Source: an uncultured Prevotellaceae bacterium
GTDB lineage: Bacteria; Bacteroidota; Bacteroidia; Bacteroidales; Bacteroidaceae
DNA: 42,924 nt
Assembly: GCA_902770635.1 (NCBI GenBank)
Contig: CACXTX010000042.1
Location: 1-42,924, forward strand
Direction: 5' to 3'
Positions within the stretch are counted from its first letter, which is position 1, and the number at the start of each line of letters is the position of its first letter. Made by a program: the position numbers and the translations under genes. Under the pieces are notes generated by a model that was not told the DNA's origin, searched no databases, and worked only from the letters and a program-made list of their open reading frames with translations. Shown here piece after piece: positions 38,941-42,924 of the stretch.

Positions 38941-40809
38941 ATGAAGCCAGAGAGAAAGGAGAAAAAAGGGAAACAACCTAAAACAATACGGCCCTTGCTG
39001 AACCACCAGAAGCATGTGGTTCCGCTTTTGAACATGGCACTAGGCGTTATCTCGTTCCTAGCCAATACCGCTTCTCTCTTCATGATAGTAAGTGCCATAG
39101 TTGAGTTCGGATTCCAGCTGACGGAGAAACAGGTGTTGGAGCTGAACTGGCTGTATTTCTGGGTATGGATAACGTTCCTCATAGACCGAGGCAGCCATCT
39201 GCTGCTGATGAGAAAGGGCTATGCGAAGTCAGAATACAGTTTTCTGGGATGGTGTACAAACGGTTTGTTGATGCTGACGCTGATTCCCATCATCGTGAAG
39301 ATGACGGGGATAGACGACAGCACAGGAATGATAAGCATTTTGGACAACCGTGTATTCCACGTGCTAGTGCTTTTCCTGGTATCCATCATCGACCTGTCTG
39401 ACGGACTCATCCGGCTGATGGGGCGAAAGATAAATCCTGCGCTGATGCTGGCCGTTAGTTTCATGGGATTCATCCTCGTGGGCTCAGGTGTGCTGATGAT
39501 GCCACGCTGCGTACAGCCTGGTGTTCACCTGTCGTGGATTGACTCGTTGTTCACGGCTACGAGTGCCGTCTGCGTAACAGGACTTACCACCATCGACGTG
39601 CCTACCACGTTTACCTATCTAGGGCAACTGGTTATCATGGTGCTTATCCAGGTAGGAGGACTGGGTGTAATGACCATCACAAGTTTCTTTGCCCTCTTCT
39701 TCATGGGTAACACAAGCCTGTACAACCAGATTATGGTGCGCGACATGGTGAGTAGCAAGTCATTGGCCTCGCTATGGTCCACGTTGCTGAACATTTTCGG
39801 CTTTACGGCATTCCTCGAAGCGGTGGGTGCTGTGGGGATTTTCCTGAACGTCCACGGCACGATAGGCCTTGACTTCGCCCATGAGGTGCTGTTCAGCGTG
39901 TTCCATTCTGTTTCAGCTTTCTGCAATGCGGGATTCTCCATTTACATGGACGGTCTGGGAGCACCGGTGCTGATGACGGGGCATTGCTGGTTGTACATTA
40001 TTATATCGTTGCTCATCATCATGGGAGGCATAGGCTATCCGGTGCTGGTCAACCTGAAGATTATAGTTTATAAAAGGGCGCGACTGATTTGGCGATGGAT
40101 GCGCGGGCGTCATTATGCCAGCCTGAGCATTCCCGTGCTCTACGACCTGAACACGAAGATAGTGCTACGAACCACCGCCCTGTTGATTATATTCGGAACG
40201 GTGTTTATCGGATATTTTGAGTGGAGCAACACCTTTGCCGACTTAACGCCACACGAGAAAGTGGTCCAGGCATTCTTCAATGCAGTAAGCCCTCGTACGG
40301 CAGGATTCATCAGCGTGAACCTGAACAGCATGTGCATTCAGTCCATCATCATCTATACCATACTGATGTGGATTGGTGGTGCTTCGCAATCGACGGCAGG
40401 TGGTGTGAAAGTAAACGCCTTTGCCGTAGCTTTCCTGAACCTACGCGCCGTGATACATGGTACCGAACGAGTGGAGTTTGCAGGTCGGGAAGTGTCTATC
40501 GACTCCATCCGCCGAGCCAATGTGGCTGTGTTTGCCAGTATCTTCGTACTGTTCAGCTTTGTGTTCGCCATCACCATCATTGAGCCGCAGCTGCCCCTGA
40601 AAGCCATCGTCTTCGAGTGTGTGTCAGCCTTCGGAACGGTAGGCTCGTCGCTGGGCATCACCCCTGTGTTGAAAGACGGCAGCAAGGTGCTGTTAGTCAT
40701 TCTGATGTTCCTGGGTCGTGTGGGTGTGGTGACGCTGGCCCAGGCTGTGCTCAGACAATATAAGAACCAGAATTACAAATTACCTCAAGACAGTATTATC
40801 ATATCATGA
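38941..40809 (+). CDS. trkH: TrkH-family potassium uptake channel subunit
   Basis: 622-residue integral membrane protein. Hydrophobic segments cover almost the whole length, with four pore-loop repeats typical of TrkH/KtrB: TSAVCVTGLTTIDVPTTFTY, then HSVSAFCNAGFSI, AVSPRTAGFISVNLN and SAFGTVGSSLGITP. The N-terminus is a basic cytosolic segment. An upstream in-frame ATG (38857) precedes the promoter box, so 38941 is used. It overlaps trkA by 4 nt (ATGA), and the two form the potassium uptake system: TrkH is the channel, TrkA its nucleotide-binding gate. Two to four extra N-terminal helices relative to the shortest TrkH proteins are typical of Bacteroidetes forms. Confidence 0.93.
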   Translation: MKPERKEKKGKQPKTIRPLLNHQKHVVPLLNMALGVISFLANTASLFMIVSAIVEFGFQLTEKQVLELNWLYFWVWITFLIDRGSHLLLMRKGYAKSEYSFLGWCTNGLLMLTLIPIIVKMTGIDDSTGMISILDNRVFHVLVLFLVSIIDLSDGLIRLMGRKINPALMLAVSFMGFILVGSGVLMMPRCVQPGVHLSWIDSLFTATSAVCVTGLTTIDVPTTFTYLGQLVIMVLIQVGGLGVMTITSFFALFFMGNTSLYNQIMVRDMVSSKSLASLWSTLLNIFGFTAFLEAVGAVGIFLNVHGTIGLDFAHEVLFSVFHSVSAFCNAGFSIYMDGLGAPVLMTGHCWLYIIISLLIIMGGIGYPVLVNLKIIVYKRARLIWRWMRGRHYASLSIPVLYDLNTKIVLRTTALLIIFGTVFIGYFEWSNTFADLTPHEKVVQAFFNAVSPRTAGFISVNLNSMCIQSIIIYTILMWIGGASQSTAGGVKVNAFAVAFLNLRAVIHGTERVEFAGREVSIDSIRRANVAVFASIFVLFSFVFAITIIEPQLPLKAIVFECVSAFGTVGSSLGITPVLKDGSKVLLVILMFLGRVGVVTLAQAVLRQYKNQNYKLPQDSIIIS

Positions 40810-41492
40810 AGTGTATCATTATCGGATTAGGAACATACGGCAGGGTGCTGGTGGACGAACTGTCTGCCCTGGGCCACGAGGTTATTGCTGCTGACAATGA
40901 CGCCAGCCGTGTAGAGAGAGTAAAGGACATGTGTGACGCCGCGTTTCAGATTGAAGCTACCGACGAGCTAGCCCTGTCGGTACTGCCCCTGAAGAAGGTG
41001 GATATCGTGATAGTTGCCATCGGTCAGAACCTGGGTGCCTCGGTACGAGTGGTTGCCCTGCTGAAAAAGCTGGGCGTAGAGCACATTTATGCCCGAGCCA
41101 TGGACTATGTGCACAAGAACATCCTGCAAGCGTTCAGCATCGACAAGATACTCATTCCCGAGGAGCGTGCTGCCCGTGCGCTGGTTCGCGAGATGGAGCT
41201 GGGGTCAAAGGCCGACCTCTTCCGTGTGGACGACAAGTATTGCATATATAAGTTCCAGATACCCGAACAATTCATTGGGGTATTGCCCAACGAGCTGCAT
41301 CTCAATGAGCAGTTTCAGCTGAAGGTTATAGCCATCAAGAAGGCAAAGAAGGTACAGAACTTCATCGGCATCGAGTATAATGATTCCGAAGTAGTCAACA
41401 TCACCAAAGAGAACGAGCCTTTGGAGGCCAACGACGAACTGGTATGCTACGGCAAGGAGTCTGACTTCAGAAAGCTCTACAACTTCCTATAG
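40806..41492 (+). CDS. trkA: TrkA-family potassium uptake regulator
   Basis: 228-residue cytosolic RCK protein. Residues 1-130 are a RCK_N Rossmann domain (CIIIGLGTYGRVLVDELSAL; IAADND; DIVIVAIGQNLGASV). Residues 145-228 are a TrkA_C domain (LFRVDDKYCIYKFQIPEQFI; NELVCYGKE-like end). It binds NAD(H) or ATP and gates TrkH. It is translationally coupled to trkH. Length fits single-RCK KtrA/TrkA proteins of about 220 residues. Confidence 0.92.
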   Translation: MKCIIIGLGTYGRVLVDELSALGHEVIAADNDASRVERVKDMCDAAFQIEATDELALSVLPLKKVDIVIVAIGQNLGASVRVVALLKKLGVEHIYARAMDYVHKNILQAFSIDKILIPEERAARALVREMELGSKADLFRVDDKYCIYKFQIPEQFIGVLPNELHLNEQFQLKVIAIKKAKKVQNFIGIEYNDSEVVNITKENEPLEANDELVCYGKESDFRKLYNFL

Positions 41493-41520
41493 CACCCCTA
41501 GCCTGTTCGCCGACTCTGTC

Positions 41521-42489
41521 TCAACGATTCAAAGCGATATTGTAGTTATAATATTGCGGATTGCCCGTCACGTCCTTAATCACCTTCAGGAAAGGCGGGA
41601 AGTTAACACACTCCTGTTGGGCTACGCCTTTGGTCTCCAGCAGCACCAAGTTGTCGATAGGCTCGTGGAAGGAGTCAATCTCGAAATACTGGCCTTTCCA
41701 GATGAACGAACGGCGCGTCTTGTGAATAGTGGCACGATAGGGATCGGCCTGCTGCAACAGCGATTCGTAGAGGGCATTGCTCACCTGTCGCTCCGTCTCC
41801 AGTACCTCTGTTGAAGAGATACGCTTCTTGGTCTTGTGGACATTAACCACTTCCCCACCCCAGTCACGGCGACGAAGACGAACCTCACAGTCTGGGTCAG
41901 CCACCAGATAAGTCTGGGTAATCTCACTCTCCACACATTCCGGCAATTCGCCCGTTATTTCCACAATATAAGTACGCACCTCCTCAATGGGCTGAGGAAT
42001 CTCCAGCACGTTGGAAATCTCCTTCAGCACGCGGTGAAGCTTGGTGTCGAAATCGTCGTGGTTGTTGATAACACGAAGATGAGGATGCCCCACCCACGCA
42101 CGATTCACCTTCTTGTCCAAGTCACGAGCCAATTTCAGACCTTCCTCGTTAGCCTGCTCATAGCGATTCGCATTGTTAGCCACCGTATAATACTGCTCGG
42201 CACCATCGGCAGCAGACACCAGGTGGAGCACGGCATCATAGCGTTCGCGAAGCTGGTTGCTGCACGTGCCACACTTGGCGGTGATGTCCTGCCACATCTC
42301 CGGAGAGATATAGGCCGAGATGTCCATCGTACCACGGTCGCACACCACGAAGGTAGGCTTCGTGCAAGTCTCTGCCAGTCGCATAAACGAATCCTCCAAC
42401 GCCAGCTGAGTCTGCAGGATGGCCAACTCGCCCTCGTAGTAGAGCTTAGGATTAGGCGTCAGATAGCTCCAGCCTCCCTGACTATACAT
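41521..42489 (-). CDS. AAA-CYTH protein lacking its P-loop (N-terminal deletion)
   Basis: 322 residues. Residues 1-160 match the later part of an AAA_28-type P-loop kinase/ATPase (YYEGELAILQTQLALEDSFM; TFVVCDRGTMDISAYISPEM). Residues 170-322 are a CYTH triphosphate-tunnel domain (EITQTYLVADPDCEVRLRRR; FEIDSFHEP). Full-length relatives begin with about 40 residues containing GGPGGGKT before the Met-Tyr-Ser/Thr region. Here an ATG at 42520 begins MNNIKRIVL, as in relatives, but then shifts frame and stops. Evidently the P-loop codons have been deleted. A good promoter (42542-42572) fits the 42520 start. The remaining frame could still give a CYTH protein; otherwise it is a pseudogene or an assembly error. 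Confidence 0.8.
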   Translation of the reverse strand: MYSQGGWSYLTPNPKLYYEGELAILQTQLALEDSFMRLAETCTKPTFVVCDRGTMDISAYISPEMWQDITAKCGTCSNQLRERYDAVLHLVSAADGAEQYYTVANNANRYEQANEEGLKLARDLDKKVNRAWVGHPHLRVINNHDDFDTKLHRVLKEISNVLEIPQPIEEVRTYIVEITGELPECVESEITQTYLVADPDCEVRLRRRDWGGEVVNVHKTKKRISSTEVLETERQVSNALYESLLQQADPYRATIHKTRRSFIWKGQYFEIDSFHEPIDNLVLLETKGVAQQECVNFPPFLKVIKDVTGNPQYYNYNIALNR

Positions 42490-42541
42490 GGTTCAATACG
42501 ATTCGTTTGATGTTGTTCATCGGGATTTTATTTCTTGCTTG

Positions 42542-42572
42542 CAAAATTACTACAATTCGAGAGAATGGCAAA
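42542..42572 (-). promoter_or_regulatory. Promoter of the AAA-CYTH gene
   Basis: Minus strand TTTG (42572-42569), a 19-nt spacer and TAATTTTG (42549-42542), 21 nt before the original start codon at 42520. Confidence 0.6.
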
Positions 42573-42616
42573 GCAAAACACCATTTATTTTCATTAATAT
42601 CCAAGGTTGTTTCATC

Positions 42617-42668
42617 ATAACCCAGGGTTATTTTCCAATAAGGGTACCTTATCTGTCAATAAGGTACC
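42617..42668. promoter_or_regulatory. Two adjacent palindromes
   Basis: ATAACCCAGGGTTAT (42617-42631, perfect around a central A) and GGTACCTTAT/ATAAGGTACC (42643-42652 and 42659-42668, 6-nt spacer). They lie 45-95 bp upstream of the AAA-CYTH promoter and before the terminator of the gene at the right edge. Confidence 0.6.
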
Positions 42669-42730
42669 AAAAGTAAAACCGTCCACATGAAATTTTCAGT
42701 GAACGGTTTTATTTCTTCAGCGAAAAGGCT
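42667..42730. repeat. Intergenic repeat, copy 2 (also a terminator)
   Basis: Partner of 38821-38883. Here AAAACCGT (42674-42681) and ACGGTTTT (42703-42710) give a hairpin suited to end the minus-strand gene whose stop codon is at 42735. Confidence 0.7.
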
Positions 42731-42734
42731 GTTT

Positions 42735-42923
42735 TTACTTACCTTTAATGTATTTATCCAGTGCCTGCTTGATGGCATTGGAGGCAGCTACAGGATAGCT
42801 TTTGGCATCCAGAATATCACTACTGTGGTTGGTGTGCAACGACAGGACTTTGCTGACGTTGGCATTAGCCGGATTGACGGCAATGACCTCACCCGGCCAA
42901 GGATTGCCGCTGTCAATGGCACC
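42735..42923 (-). CDS. 3' end of an unidentified protein
   Basis: The last 62 codons of a minus-strand gene that continues beyond the window, ending TAA 42737-42735. Visible sequence: SGNPWPGEVIAVNPANANVS ... VAASNAIKQALDKYIKGK. Codon-like composition and a hairpin just after the stop support it. The family was not recognised. Confidence 0.6.
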   Translation of the reverse strand, partial: GAIDSGNPWPGEVIAVNPANANVSKVLSLHTNHSSDILDAKSYPVAASNAIKQALDKYIKGK

Positions 42924-42924
42924 A

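Overview
The window looks like chromosome of a gut or rumen Bacteroidales bacterium close to Prevotella/Segatella. The evidence is the promoters (TTTG/TTG, 19-21 nt, then TAnnTTTG), absence of clear Shine-Dalgarno sites, abundant exported glycoside hydrolases, a BspA-type leucine-rich-repeat protein and a Bacteroidetes-type HU protein. No rRNA, tRNA, integrase, transposase or SusC/SusD pair was seen.

Region 1 (2-8982, + strand) is a compact catabolic operon: the tail of an unidentified gene, a GH31 alpha-xylosidase broken by a small out-of-frame deletion, an SSS sodium:solute symporter, a PreA-like dihydropyrimidine dehydrogenase subunit, an exported GH127 beta-L-arabinofuranosidase and a DeoD-type nucleoside phosphorylase carrying a signal peptide. 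A separately promoted, exported, Cys/Lys-rich repeat protein follows.

Region 2 (9082-26764) is an accessory island. It holds a cytidylate-kinase-like protein, an orphan HicB antitoxin, two predicted small RNAs, debris of a second R-M gene and of a polyvalent-protein kinase, and a small LPD3-like protein converging on one of the RNAs. Next is a minus-strand operon (about 12.07-21.6 kb) of a PLD-nuclease/SNF2-helicase fusion, an Eco57I-like adenine methyltransferase, and small accessory proteins including an LRR protein and two copies of a 53-codon gene, one of which is nonsense-mutated. Then comes a plus-strand replicon-like module: a small protein, a TOPRIM/SF3 primase-helicase, an iteron and inverted-repeat cluster, and an HU-like protein. 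Each of its three genes has its own promoter and a 200-240 nt leader rich in hairpins.

Region 3 (27.0-38.2 kb) is a second carbohydrate region: another GH127-family protein flanked by 80-bp direct repeats that contain the 3' end of the neighbouring Gfo/Idh oxidoreductase gene, a beta-helix (GH141-like) protein, a GH78 alpha-L-rhamnosidase and a GH95 enzyme fused to an aldose 1-epimerase. Together with GH31 and GH127 these suggest attack on arabinose-, rhamnose- and fucose/galactose-containing pectic or hemicellulosic side chains (inference).

Region 4 (38.3-42.9 kb) is housekeeping: a DUF4890 periplasmic protein, the TrkH/TrkA potassium uptake pair, an AAA-CYTH protein that has lost its P-loop, and the 3' end of an unidentified gene. 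The strongest candidates for something new are the two-domain repeat RNA at 10866-10996 with its convergent, same-promoter partner gene, the expanded R-M operon, and the replicon-like module with structured leaders.
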